Below are positions 8,728-17,287 of a DNA stretch of 64,000 bases, piece after piece (position 1 is the stretch's first letter; each line of letters begins with the position of its first letter). The position numbers and the translations under genes are program-made. The stretch comes from Scandinavium vulneris_A (GTDB taxonomy: Bacteria; Pseudomonadota; Gammaproteobacteria; Enterobacterales; Enterobacteriaceae), in assembly GCA_046518185.1 (NCBI GenBank), contig JBKGRZ010000005.1, positions 1-64,000 of the forward strand, read 5' to 3'. The notes beneath the pieces were generated by a model that worked only from the letters and a program-made list of their open reading frames with translations, had not been told where the DNA came from and did not search any database.

Positions 8728-9414
8728 TTCGCTTTCTGCTGGCAAGACCGGCATCCAGTCAATCGGCGGCTCGCCGCGCTGTGCCAGCCACTCGTTCGCC
8801 TGCACAAAATGATTCGAACCGAAGAAACCGCGATGGGCCGAAAGCGGCGATGGATGCGGCGCTTTCAACACGTGATGGCGCTGACGGTCAATAATCGCCC
8901 CTTTTTTCTGCGCATGCGATCCCCACAGTAAAAACACCACGCCTTCTCGATGCTCGTTAATCAGGCTAATGACTTTATCGGTGAATGTTTCCCAACCGAG
9001 GCTGGCATGGGAATGCGCCTGGCCTGCACGCACCGTCAGTACGGTGTTGAGCAGCAGCACGCCCTGACGCGCCCAGCTTTCCAGATAACCATGCGTCGGA
9101 CGGGTAAAGCCTGGAATGGTGCCTTCCAGCTCTTTGTACATATTGAGCAGTGACGGTGGAGTGGCAATGCCAGGGCGCACCGAAAATGCCAGCCCGTGCG
9201 CCTGACCCGGGCCGTGATACGGATCCTGCCCGAGGATAACCACTTTCACATCGTTGAGCTCGGTATAGCGGAACGCATTGAACACGTCCTTTTGCGGAGG
9301 ATAAATGGTCATTCCGGCCTGACGTTCACTGGCCACCGTTGCCAGCGTGTTGATGAAATAGGGCTGTTCTTTTTCCGTGGCCAGCACATCGTGCCAGGTT
9401 AAGGGCGTGGTCAT
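8725..9414 (-). CDS. ung: Uracil-DNA glycosylase
   Basis: A 229-residue base-excision repair enzyme that removes uracil from DNA. It has the family-1 water-activating motif GQDPYHG (Asp64) and the minor-groove loop HPSPLSAHRGF. The length equals that of E. coli Ung when the ATG at 9414 is used; AGGAG lies just upstream on the minus strand. An upstream in-frame start at 9471 would add 19 residues without family similarity. It is divergent from grcA across a 319-base regulatory gap. Confidence 0.97.
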   Translation of the reverse strand: MTTPLTWHDVLATEKEQPYFINTLATVASERQAGMTIYPPQKDVFNAFRYTELNDVKVVILGQDPYHGPGQAHGLAFSVRPGIATPPSLLNMYKELEGTIPGFTRPTHGYLESWARQGVLLLNTVLTVRAGQAHSHASLGWETFTDKVISLINEHREGVVFLLWGSHAQKKGAIIDRQRHHVLKAPHPSPLSAHRGFFGSNHFVQANEWLAQRGEPPIDWMPVLPAESE

Positions 9415-9553
9415 CTCGCTCTCCTGCGAATTTGGTTGGCCATAGCTTAACGGCTTCTTTCTGGGGAACAAAATTTTGTGTGCGTATTGGAGGGAACGGA
9501 TTCAAAAAAAGTTGAATAGTTACAACGATAATTGCTTTTTTGCACGGTTGAAG

Positions 9554-9567
9554 TTGATCTAAAACAA
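9554..9567 (+). promoter_or_regulatory. Upstream FNR box of grcA
   Basis: TTGATCTAAAACAA differs from the FNR consensus TTGAT-N4-ATCAA at one base. Its centre lies 53 bases before that of the second box, which is the separation known for E. coli yfiD/grcA (-93.5 and -40.5). Confidence 0.75.
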
Positions 9568-9606
9568 TAAAATCACCACATGTACTGAGTACACACACTA
9601 ATTCTA

Positions 9607-9620
9607 TTGATTTAGGTCAA
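9607..9620 (+). promoter_or_regulatory. Promoter-proximal FNR box of grcA
   Basis: TTGATTTAGGTCAA differs from the FNR consensus at one base. A TATATA-rich -10 region follows at 9642-9650, placing the start point near 9654 and this box near -40.5, a class II activating position. The remainder of the 9415-9733 gap holds no gene that I can see. Confidence 0.82.
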
Positions 9621-9733
9621 TGTTTGTCGAGTGTTAGACTGATATATATACACTCAAGCAACAATGGTTTTACCAATTGGCCAGCGTCTGGCCAATGCAA
9701 AAACGAATACATGAGCCTAAGGGAGGCATCAAA

Positions 9734-10117
9734 ATGATTACAGGTATCCAGATTACTAAAGCTGCTAATGACGACCTGCTGAACTCTTTCTGGCTGCTCG
9801 ACAGCGAGAAAGGTGAAGCACGCTGCCTGGTAGCAAAAGGTGGTTTCACTGAAGATCAGGTTGTCGAAGTGAATAAACTTGGCGAAATCGAATACCGTGA
9901 AATCCCGGTAGACGTACAGCCAGAAGTGCGTGTAGAAGGCGGTCAGCACCTGAACGTGAACGTTCTGCGTCGCGAAACGCTGATGGATGCGGTTGAGCAC
10001 CCAGAAAAATACCCGCAGCTGACCATCCGTGTTTCTGGTTATGCGGTTCGCTTCAACTCTCTGACACCTGAACAGCAGCGTGACGTTATCGCGCGTACTT
10101 TCACTGAAAGTCTGTAA
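9734..10117 (+). CDS. grcA: Autonomous glycyl radical cofactor
   Basis: A 127-residue protein that replaces the damaged C-terminus of pyruvate formate-lyase and so rescues it after oxygen exposure. The radical glycine is Gly102 in RVSGYAVRF, and the sequence is close to the PFL C-terminus and to E. coli YfiD (127 residues). GGAGG stands before the ATG at 9734. The two FNR boxes upstream fit induction under micro-aerobic and anaerobic conditions. Unlike E. coli, where eamB and yfiE follow, the gene is directly convergent with srmB. Confidence 0.97.
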   Translation: MITGIQITKAANDDLLNSFWLLDSEKGEARCLVAKGGFTEDQVVEVNKLGEIEYREIPVDVQPEVRVEGGQHLNVNVLRRETLMDAVEHPEKYPQLTIRVSGYAVRFNSLTPEQQRDVIARTFTESL

Positions 10118-10136
10118 TTTCTCAGGGGTGGGAAAT

Positions 10137-10170
10137 AAAAAAGCCGGGATTTTCCCGGCTTTTCTTTTTT
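10137..10170. terminator. Bidirectional terminator between grcA and srmB
   Basis: AAGCCGGGA and TCCCGGCTT pair around a TTT loop, with A residues before and a long T stretch after. It ends at the srmB stop codon. Confidence 0.92.
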
Positions 10171-11510
10171 TACTCTTCTGAGGTCTTCTTCTCGGTCGCT
10201 GCGGTTTCAGCTGCGCTCGGCTTACGACGTTTGCCAATGTTTTTGGCATCGCGATGACGATTCTTCACGCGCGGTTTTTCTTTCTCTGCTTTTTTCTTCT
10301 CTTCGCGTTTAGCCAACACCTTCTTCGAGGGTTTGCCTTTCAGCTTCTCGCTCGGAACGCGGGTTTTCGGACGCAGTTCATCAATGACACGCGCTTTTAG
10401 CGGTTCATCTACATAGCGGCCAATTTTGCTCAACAGTAGATGATCATGGGCTTCGACTAACGAAATCGCGATGCCTTTGCGTCCGGCACGGCCAGTACGC
10501 CCGATACGGTGCAGATAGGTATCACCGCTGCGTGGCATATCGAAGTTAAAGACATGGCTGACATCCGGAATGTCGATGCCGCGCGCGGCAACATCGGTGG
10601 CAACCAGCACATTCACGCGACCGTCTGTCAGGCGGATAATGGCTTCGTTACGCTTAGCCTGAACCATCTCGCCTTCGAGATAGCAGTTGTTGATGCCTCT
10701 CTCACGCAGCCAGCCTGCCAGCTCATGCACGCGCTCGCGCTTACGTACAAAAACGATAGAGCGGGTGGCGTCATCCTGTTGCAGCAGATGGATAAGCAGC
10801 GCGGTTTTATGCTCGACATCATCAGCACGATAGTACCACTGATGGATTTTCTTACGCTCGCGGGTGGACGGATCCGCTGAGACTTCAACCGGTTCTTGCA
10901 GCAGGCGATCGGAGAAATCTTTGATCGCATCGCCTTCCAGAGTGGCAGAGAACAGCATGGTCTGCTTACGCCAGCGGGTTTCACCGGCAATGGTTTCGAT
11001 ATCCTGGGCGAAGCCCATGTCCAGCATCCGGTCCGCTTCATCAAGGATCAACGTTTCAACCGCGCGGCAGTCGAAGTTCTCTTCTTTGATGTATTGCAGC
11101 AAACGTCCGGTGGTCGCTACCACGATGTCCTGGTTTTCGCTAAAGACTTCGGCGTGGTTCATGTAGGCCACGCCGCCGGTGATGGTGGCGATGTCCAGAT
11201 GGGTGTTTTTCGCAAGCTCTCGAGCGTGATCCGCTACCTGCATCGCCAGTTCGCGCGTTGGGGTAAGAATCAAAATTCGCGGTGGGCCAGATTTTTTGCG
11301 CGGGAAGTCGAGCAAGTGCTGCAACGCTGGCAGCAAATATGCCGCCGTTTTACCGGTGCCTGTCGGCGCAGAACCGAGGACATCACGGCCATCGAGCGCA
11401 GGCGGGATCGCAGCGGCCTGAATGGCGGTCGGGCGTGTGAAGCCTTTCTCCTGGAGTGCTTCCAGTAGGCTATCGTCGAGTTCTAGTTCGGAAAAAGTCG
11501 TTACAGTCAT
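10170..11510 (-). CDS. srmB: DEAD-box ATP-dependent RNA helicase SrmB
   Basis: A 446-residue helicase that acts early in 50S ribosomal subunit assembly. All core motifs are present: the Q motif (GFTRPTAIQ), APTGTGKT, PTRELA, DEAD, SAT and HRIGRTGRAGR. The C-terminal ~65 residues are a lysine/arginine-rich tail that likely binds rRNA. E. coli SrmB is 444 residues. It is convergent with grcA and divergent from trmN. Confidence 0.97.
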   Translation of the reverse strand: MTVTTFSELELDDSLLEALQEKGFTRPTAIQAAAIPPALDGRDVLGSAPTGTGKTAAYLLPALQHLLDFPRKKSGPPRILILTPTRELAMQVADHARELAKNTHLDIATITGGVAYMNHAEVFSENQDIVVATTGRLLQYIKEENFDCRAVETLILDEADRMLDMGFAQDIETIAGETRWRKQTMLFSATLEGDAIKDFSDRLLQEPVEVSADPSTRERKKIHQWYYRADDVEHKTALLIHLLQQDDATRSIVFVRKRERVHELAGWLRERGINNCYLEGEMVQAKRNEAIIRLTDGRVNVLVATDVAARGIDIPDVSHVFNFDMPRSGDTYLHRIGRTGRAGRKGIAISLVEAHDHLLLSKIGRYVDEPLKARVIDELRPKTRVPSEKLKGKPSKKVLAKREEKKKAEKEKPRVKNRHRDAKNIGKRRKPSAAETAATEKKTSEE

Positions 11511-11643
11511 GTTCTACCTCTGTGTGGGCCGCTGATTATAGACGTTATGGCTGCAATCTTCATCTGTTTGTATGGCTATCTGTTCTCGGGTATTGTGCAA
11601 TACCCGACGCTCAGGGGATTTTTCAGGAAAAAGGTTGTTGAAG

Positions 11644-12381
11644 ATGAGTCAGCCAGCATCCGTGCTTCGTCGCAACGGATTTACGTTCAAGCAATTTTTC
11701 GTCGCCCACGACAGGTGTGCCATGAAAGTCGGTACCGATGGGATCCTGCTCGGTGCGTGGGCACCGATAGCCCGGGTAAAACGGATCCTGGATATTGGCA
11801 CTGGCAGTGGGCTGCTGGCGCTTATGTTAGCGCAGCGCACGGAAAGTACGGTAGTGATTGATGCCGTTGAGCTGGACGCCGATGCTGCAGAACAGGCAGC
11901 CGAAAACGTGGCGGAATCGCCGTGGACCAATCGCATTCAAATTCATACTGCGGATGTGGGGCAGTGGCTGGTGGAAGCCAATAGTCGTTATGATTTGATT
12001 ATCAGCAATCCACCTTATTATGCGCAGGGCGTGGAATGCGCCACACCCGCGCGTGAACAGGCGCGATACACTACGACGCTCGATCATGTGACGCTACTGA
12101 ACTGTGCGGCCAGTGCAATAACCGAAGAGGGTTTTTTCTGCGTGGTTTTGCCTGAAGATATCGGCAAAGTGTTCAGCGAACAGGCGCTGTCGATGGGCTG
12201 GCATCTGCGGTTACGTACCGATGTGGCGGAAACCGATCTGCGTCCGCCGCATCGAGTACTGTTGGCTTTTTCTCCGCGTGCTGGCGAGTGTTTTAGCGAC
12301 AGGCTGACTATTCGTGGGCCAGAGCAGCAATATTCCGAAGGTTACACGGCGCTGACCCAGGCGTTCTATTTATTCATGTGA
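11644..12381 (+). CDS. trmN: tRNA1(Val) adenine-37 N6-methyltransferase
   Basis: A 245-residue SAM-dependent enzyme that makes m6A37 in tRNA1(Val); E. coli YfiC/TrmN is the same length. The SAM-binding motif LDIGTGSGLLALML and the catalytic NPPY (in ISNPPYY) are clear. The ATG at 11644 gives the family N-terminus MSQPASVLRRNGFTFKQFF; the frame is open upstream but unrelated. Its last 16 bases overlap the 3' end of the convergent nadB. Confidence 0.95.
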   Translation: MSQPASVLRRNGFTFKQFFVAHDRCAMKVGTDGILLGAWAPIARVKRILDIGTGSGLLALMLAQRTESTVVIDAVELDADAAEQAAENVAESPWTNRIQIHTADVGQWLVEANSRYDLIISNPPYYAQGVECATPAREQARYTTTLDHVTLLNCAASAITEEGFFCVVLPEDIGKVFSEQALSMGWHLRLRTDVAETDLRPPHRVLLAFSPRAGECFSDRLTIRGPEQQYSEGYTALTQAFYLFM

Positions 12382-13985
12382 GTTAGCGGCGAGAGCACCG
12401 AAGGCCCTGAGTTTTCCGACAGATCCGGATAATCCAGGGTGTAGTGCAGGCCGCGACTCTCTTTACGCATCATGGCGCAGCGGACGATCAGCTCCGCCAC
12501 CTGCACCAAATTACGCAGCTCCAGCAGATTATTGGATACCCGGAAACGGGAGTAGTACTCGTCCAGTTCCTGTTGTAGGAGCGTAATTCGTCGCAGCGCT
12601 CGTTCCAGGCGTTTGGTGGTGCGCACGATCCCGACATAGTCCCACATAAAGAGTCTCAGCTCGTGCCAGTTGTGCTGAATGACGACCAGTTCATCAGGAT
12701 TCTCTACCCGGCTTTCATCCCAGGTTGGTAGGGTACTGATCTCGCGGGCATACGGCATCCGCTTCTTAATATCCTCCGCTGCCGACCAGCCATAAACCAG
12801 ACACTCCAGCAGTGAGTTGGATGCCATGCGGTTGGCGCCGTGGAGGCCGGTATAACTCACCTCACCGATTGCATACAGCCCATCGACATCAGTTCTGCCG
12901 AAGTCATCGACCATCACGCCTCCGCAGGTGTAATGGGCAGCGGGCACGATAGGCACCGGCTCTTTCGTCAGATCGATGCCCAGACCAAGCAGCTTTTCGT
13001 GAATCATCGGGAAGTGCTGACGAATAAAGGCTTCAGGCTTATGACTGATATCGAGATACATGCAGTCCACGCCAAGACGTTTCATTTCATGATCGATAGC
13101 ACGGGCGACGATATCACGCGGAGCCAGTTCACCCCGTTCGTCGAAATCGGGCATAAAGCGCGAACCGTCCGGGCGTTTAAGATACGCACCTTCACCGCGC
13201 AGGGCTTCGGTCAGCAAGAAATTACGCGCCTGTGGATGATAGAGCGCGGTAGGGTGGAACTGATTAAATTCCAGATTGGCTACCCTACAGCCCGCGCGCC
13301 AGGCCATCGCAATGCCGTCACCGGAAGAGATATCCGGGTTGGTCGTGTACTGATATACCTTCGACGCACCGCCGGTAGCCAGCACCACGGATTTTGCCGC
13401 GCAGGTTTCAACGGCTTCTTTATTACGGTTCCAGATCCAGGCGCCGACTACGCGGCGGGTGCCGGGCAGGCCAATCTTATCCGAGACGATGAGATCCACG
13501 GCATTGCTGCGTTCGAGCACCCGAATATTGGGATGATTTAACGCTTTGCCGACCAGCGTAGTTTCGACTTCTTTCCCGGTCGCATCGGCGGCATGGAGAA
13601 TGCGCCGATGGCTGTGTCCACCTTCACGCGTCAGATGATAGCTGGCTTCGCCGTTGGCCTGAACTTCGGTATCAAACAGCACGCCCTGATCAATAAGCCA
13701 CTGTACGCACGGTCGTGCGTTGCTGGCGACAAACGACACCGCGTGGCGGTCGCACAGGCCAGCACCCGCGATCAGAGTATCTTCCACATGGGATTCGATA
13801 CTGTCCGTTTCGTCAAACACGGCGGCAATGCCGCCCTGTGCGTAAAACGTCGAGCCTTCGCTAATAGGGCCTTTACTCAGTACGATGACGGAACTGTGTT
13901 CGGCCAGGCGCAGTGCAAGGGATAAACCGGCAGCGCCGCTACCGACGATGAGCACATCACAGGAAAGGTCAGGTGTCGTTGTCAT
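12366..13985 (-). CDS. nadB: L-aspartate oxidase
   Basis: A 539-residue FAD enzyme of the succinate dehydrogenase/fumarate reductase flavoprotein family. It oxidises L-aspartate to iminoaspartate, the first step of de novo NAD synthesis. The FAD-binding motif is GSGAAGLSLALR near residue 14. The fumarate-reductase-like active-site regions EALRGEGAYL and GLHGANRMASNSLLE are intact. E. coli NadB is 540 residues. A NadR box lies directly before the start codon. Confidence 0.97.
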   Translation of the reverse strand: MTTTPDLSCDVLIVGSGAAGLSLALRLAEHSSVIVLSKGPISEGSTFYAQGGIAAVFDETDSIESHVEDTLIAGAGLCDRHAVSFVASNARPCVQWLIDQGVLFDTEVQANGEASYHLTREGGHSHRRILHAADATGKEVETTLVGKALNHPNIRVLERSNAVDLIVSDKIGLPGTRRVVGAWIWNRNKEAVETCAAKSVVLATGGASKVYQYTTNPDISSGDGIAMAWRAGCRVANLEFNQFHPTALYHPQARNFLLTEALRGEGAYLKRPDGSRFMPDFDERGELAPRDIVARAIDHEMKRLGVDCMYLDISHKPEAFIRQHFPMIHEKLLGLGIDLTKEPVPIVPAAHYTCGGVMVDDFGRTDVDGLYAIGEVSYTGLHGANRMASNSLLECLVYGWSAAEDIKKRMPYAREISTLPTWDESRVENPDELVVIQHNWHELRLFMWDYVGIVRTTKRLERALRRITLLQQELDEYYSRFRVSNNLLELRNLVQVAELIVRCAMMRKESRGLHYTLDYPDLSENSGPSVLSPLTHMNK

Positions 13986-13991
13986 AATCTG

Positions 13992-14009
13992 TGTTTAATT
14001 TACTAAACA
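13992..14009. promoter_or_regulatory. NadR (NadI) operator of nadB
   Basis: TGTTTA-ATTTAC-TAAACA is a perfect match to the NadR consensus TGTTTA-N6-TAAACA. It begins only 6 bases upstream of the nadB ATG, so it lies over or just after the transcription start. Confidence 0.85.
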
Positions 14010-14300
14010 AGGTTCAGGCAATGTAGCACCGGAATGTGCGTATTAGCACGATTTTTTTCAGGTGGGTTGTAATGGCTAAACAGAGGGCGGGGGGAGTGGC
14101 GGTTTGTCAATCCATGAAAATTATTGCGAAGCAGATCGTTAGCTTCAGATTTTATGATGAAAAAAACCTTGCGTTACGGTACTCTGCAAAAAGATTTCAG
14201 CCGTTTATTGCGTGCCTGACACTTCATTTAGCAGTGGTAGACTTATAATGAGTGATAATGAACTGTTTATCCGCGTTCAACAAAAAGCAAAGGCGTAACT

Positions 14301-14327
14301 GAACTTTACATAAATCGTCCACTCTAA
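14301..14327 (+). promoter_or_regulatory. Sigma-E promoter of the rpoE-rseABC operon
   Basis: GAACTT (14301-14306), a 16-base spacer and TCTAA (14323-14327) match the sigma-E consensus closely. It corresponds to the autoregulated rpoE promoter of E. coli. The leader between here and the rpoE ATG at 14411 contains three GGA triplets, including one in the ribosome site GAGGAG, which fits the CsrA control described for E. coli rpoE. The rest of the 425-base nadB-rpoE gap holds only short unsupported frames. Confidence 0.88.
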
Positions 14328-14410
14328 GCTGATGCTTGCTCATAGTGCAGTGTGTGGAAGTGGCGTTTTGATTACGCATGGGAATAAGGTTTGAGGAGAC
14401 ATTACCTCGG

Positions 14411-14986
14411 ATGAGCGAGCAGTTACCGGATCAGGTCCTTGTCGAACGGGTCCAGAAGGGAGATCAGAAGGCCTTTAACCTGCTGGTGATACGCTATCAG
14501 CATAAAGTGGCGAGCCTGGTTTCCCGTTACGTGCCGTCTGGCGATGTGCCTGACGTAGTACAAGAGTCTTTTATTAAGGCCTATCGCGCGCTGGATTCAT
14601 TCCGGGGAGATAGTGCTTTCTATACCTGGCTCTACCGTATCGCTGTGAACACGGCGAAAAATTACCTGGTTGCTCAGGGGCGCCGCCCGCCAGCGAGTGA
14701 TGTTGATGCGATTGAAGCAGAAAATTACGAAAGTGGCGGTGCGCTGAAAGAAATTTCGAACCCTGAGAACTTAATGTTGTCAGAAGAACTGAGACAGATA
14801 GTGTTCCGTACCATTGAGTCTCTCCCGGAAGATTTACGCATGGCAATTACGTTACGGGAGTTGGATGGCCTGAGCTATGAAGAGATAGCCGCTATCATGG
14901 ATTGTCCGGTGGGTACGGTTCGCTCGCGCATATTCCGTGCACGAGAAGCTATTGATAATAAAGTTCAACCGCTTATCAGGCGTTGA
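14411..14986 (+). CDS. rpoE: RNA polymerase sigma-E factor
   Basis: A 191-residue ECF sigma factor that directs the envelope stress regulon. Region 2 (RYQHKVASLVSRY through FYTWLYRIAVNTAKNYL) and region 4 (LPEDLRMAITLRELDGLSYEEIA, then CPVGTVRSRIFRAREAI) are intact and nearly identical to E. coli. The ATG at 14411 gives the family length; an in-frame ATG at 14378 would add 11 residues and lacks a ribosome site. It is the first gene of rpoE-rseA-rseB-rseC. Confidence 0.98.
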   Translation: MSEQLPDQVLVERVQKGDQKAFNLLVIRYQHKVASLVSRYVPSGDVPDVVQESFIKAYRALDSFRGDSAFYTWLYRIAVNTAKNYLVAQGRRPPASDVDAIEAENYESGGALKEISNPENLMLSEELRQIVFRTIESLPEDLRMAITLRELDGLSYEEIAAIMDCPVGTVRSRIFRAREAIDNKVQPLIRR

Positions 14987-15017
14987 CGATAGCGGAATAC
15001 TGGAAAAGGTATTAGGC

Positions 15018-15674
15018 ATGCAGAAAGAAAAACTTTCCGCCTTAATGGATGGTGAAACGCTGGATAACGAGTTGCTCAACGAGCTGACTCACTCCACTGA
15101 GATGCAAAAAGCTTGGGAAAGCTACCACCTTATCCGCGATACAATGCGTGGTGAGACGGCGCCGACTCTCAACTTTGATATCTCAGCTCGCGTGATGGCC
15201 GCCATTGAGAATGAACCTGTTCGTCTGGCGACGCCGCTTATCCCTGAAGCTCAACCCGCACCGCACCAGTGGCAGAATATGCCATTCTGGAAGAAGGTTC
15301 GCCCGTGGGCGAGCTCTCTGACGCAAATGGGTGTCGCAGCTTGCGTATCGCTAGCCGTGATCGTGGGCGTCCAGCAGTATAATGGACAAACTGATGCAAC
15401 CCAGCAGCCTGAAACGCCGGTGTTCAATACACTGCCGATGATGGGTAAAGCCAGCCCGGTTAGCCTGGGTGTTCCTGCCGATGCTAACGCGACGGGTGCA
15501 GCAGGCCAGCAACAGCAGGTCCAGGAGCAGCGTCGTCGTATCAATGCGATGTTGCAGGATTACGAGCTGCAGCGCCGTCTCCATTCCGAACAGCTTCAGT
15601 TTGAACAAGCCCAGACTCAGCAAGCCGCTGTTCAGGTGCCGGGATATCAAACGTTAGGAACGCAATCGCAGTAA
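15018..15674 (+). CDS. rseA: Anti-sigma-E factor RseA
   Basis: A 218-residue single-pass inner-membrane protein (E. coli: 216). The N-terminal cytoplasmic domain (MQKEKLSALMDGE...) holds sigma-E. One membrane segment lies at about residues 102-120 (MGVAACVSLAVIVGVQQY). The Gln-rich periplasmic tail binds RseB and is cut by DegS after stress. The ATG at 15018 lies 32 bases after rpoE. Its TAA shares one base with the rseB ATG, so translation is probably coupled. Confidence 0.96.
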   Translation: MQKEKLSALMDGETLDNELLNELTHSTEMQKAWESYHLIRDTMRGETAPTLNFDISARVMAAIENEPVRLATPLIPEAQPAPHQWQNMPFWKKVRPWASSLTQMGVAACVSLAVIVGVQQYNGQTDATQQPETPVFNTLPMMGKASPVSLGVPADANATGAAGQQQQVQEQRRRINAMLQDYELQRRLHSEQLQFEQAQTQQAAVQVPGYQTLGTQSQ

Positions 15675-16627
15675 TGAAGCAACTTTGGTGTGCCATGTCA
15701 CTTGTGGCTGGTAGCCTGTTCTTCTCCGCCAACGCCTCGGCTGATGTATCGTCCGGGGCGTTGTTGCAGCAGATGAATCTGGCCAGCCAGTCTCTGAACT
15801 ATGAGCTGTCGTTCGTCAGCATCAACAAGCAGGGCGTAGAGTCACTACGTTATCGCCACGCGCGTCTGAATAATCAGGCCCTGGCGCAACTGCTGCAGAT
15901 GGACGGTCCGCGCCGTGAAGTCGTCCAGCGCGGAAACGAAATCAGCTATTTCGAACCCGGTCTCGATCCCTTTACGCTGAACGGCGATTACATCGTCGAT
16001 TCACTGCCATCCTTGGTCTATACCGACTTCAAGCGCCTCGCGCCGTACTACGACTTCATTTCTGTAGGCCGCACCCGCATTGCCGACCGCCTGTGTGAGG
16101 TGATTCGCGTTGTCGCGCGAGACGGTACCCGCTACAGCTATATTGCCTGGCTGGATTCGGAAACCAAACTGCCGATGCGCGTCGATCTGCTGGACAGGGA
16201 TGGCGAAACGCTTGAGCAGTTCCGTGTCGTTGCGTTCAACGTCAGCGATCAGGTGAGCAGCAACATGCAGACGCTCTCGACGGCCAACCTCCCGCCGCTG
16301 TTGTCGGTGCCGGGCGGCGATAAAGTTAATTTCAACTGGTTGCCAAGCTGGCTACCACAAGGTTTTGTTGAAGTGGCCGGAAGCCGTCGCTCGCTGCCGA
16401 CGATTGATACGCCAGTGGAGTCACGCCTTTATTCCGACGGGCTGTTCAGTTTCTCGGTCAACGTCAACCATGCGACTGCCAACAGCAGTGAGCAGGTGTT
16501 GCGTACCGGGCGCAGAACGGTCAGCACGTCAGTTCGCGATAACGCTGAAATCACCGTGGTAGGCGAATTGCCGCCGCCGACGGCAAAACGCATCGCAGAC
16601 AGCATCAAGTTCAAGGCAGCACAATGA
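15674..16627 (+). CDS. rseB: Periplasmic sigma-E regulator RseB
   Basis: A 317-residue periplasmic protein that binds RseA and shields it from DegS; lipopolysaccharide intermediates release it. A signal peptide covers the first ~23 residues (ending SANASA). The rest shows the LolA-like N-terminal and MucB/RseB C-terminal domains seen in the 318-residue E. coli protein. The start overlaps the rseA stop by one base and the stop overlaps rseC by four. Confidence 0.96.
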   Translation: MKQLWCAMSLVAGSLFFSANASADVSSGALLQQMNLASQSLNYELSFVSINKQGVESLRYRHARLNNQALAQLLQMDGPRREVVQRGNEISYFEPGLDPFTLNGDYIVDSLPSLVYTDFKRLAPYYDFISVGRTRIADRLCEVIRVVARDGTRYSYIAWLDSETKLPMRVDLLDRDGETLEQFRVVAFNVSDQVSSNMQTLSTANLPPLLSVPGGDKVNFNWLPSWLPQGFVEVAGSRRSLPTIDTPVESRLYSDGLFSFSVNVNHATANSSEQVLRTGRRTVSTSVRDNAEITVVGELPPPTAKRIADSIKFKAAQ

Positions 16628-17103
16628 TTAAAGAGTGGGCCACGGTTATCTCTTGGCAAGACGGTCTCGCACGGGTGAGCTGTGATGTTAAAGCCTCCTG
16701 CAGTAGCTGCGCCTCGCGCGCAGGCTGCGGCAGTCGGGTGCTCAATAAATTAGGGCCACAGACCGAACATACTATTAGTGTACCCAGCGCAGAACCGCTG
16801 GTGGTCGGGCAGAAAGTCGAGCTGGGGATCAGCGAAGGCAGTCTGTTGACCTCCGCCATGCTGGTTTACATGACGCCGCTGTTTGGTCTGTTCGTGATAG
16901 CCGCTCTTTTTCAGCTGCTATTCGGCAGCGACCTGGCGGCCTTTGCCGGTGGTGTTCTCGGCGGGGTGGGCGGCTTCCTGGTTGCCCGCGGTTTATCACC
17001 CAAACTGGCTTCCCGAGAGGCGTGGCAACCGGTCATTATTAGCGTCGGCCTTCCGCCCGATCTGCTGCGTGTAGAGACATCCTCTTCTGAACTGAGCCAG
17101 TAA
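16624..17103 (+). CDS. rseC: SoxR-reducing system protein RseC
   Basis: A 159-residue inner-membrane protein, the same length as in E. coli. The N-terminal part has four clustered cysteines (CDVKASCSSCASRAGC), followed by two membrane segments at about residues 78-125. RseC contributes to keeping SoxR reduced and has a minor positive effect on sigma-E. It starts at an ATGA overlap with rseB and closes the rpoE operon. Confidence 0.94.
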   Translation: MIKEWATVISWQDGLARVSCDVKASCSSCASRAGCGSRVLNKLGPQTEHTISVPSAEPLVVGQKVELGISEGSLLTSAMLVYMTPLFGLFVIAALFQLLFGSDLAAFAGGVLGGVGGFLVARGLSPKLASREAWQPVIISVGLPPDLLRVETSSSELSQ

Positions 17104-17180
17104 ATACGCTGGCTTTTATCTTTATTTACATCTCCAGCAGGATCTCCCCTCAACTAACCGCTAAGCTTGCCGGAAGAGCA

Positions 17181-17210
17181 TTTCCTGGCGACGGAGATGT
17201 AGTGTAGAAT
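17181..17210 (+). promoter_or_regulatory. Probable promoter of lepA-lepB
   Basis: A TAGAAT -10 hexamer at 17205-17210 lies 78 bases before the lepA start, with TTTCCT at -35 position and 18-base spacing. The -35 match is weak, so this is a suggestion from position and -10 quality. Confidence 0.45.
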
Positions 17211-17287
17211 GCGGCGTTTTCGAACGATAAAACGTCAGGCGCAGACCCGCGGCCTCCAGGAATTCGTAAGGCATAATTAACTCTAAT

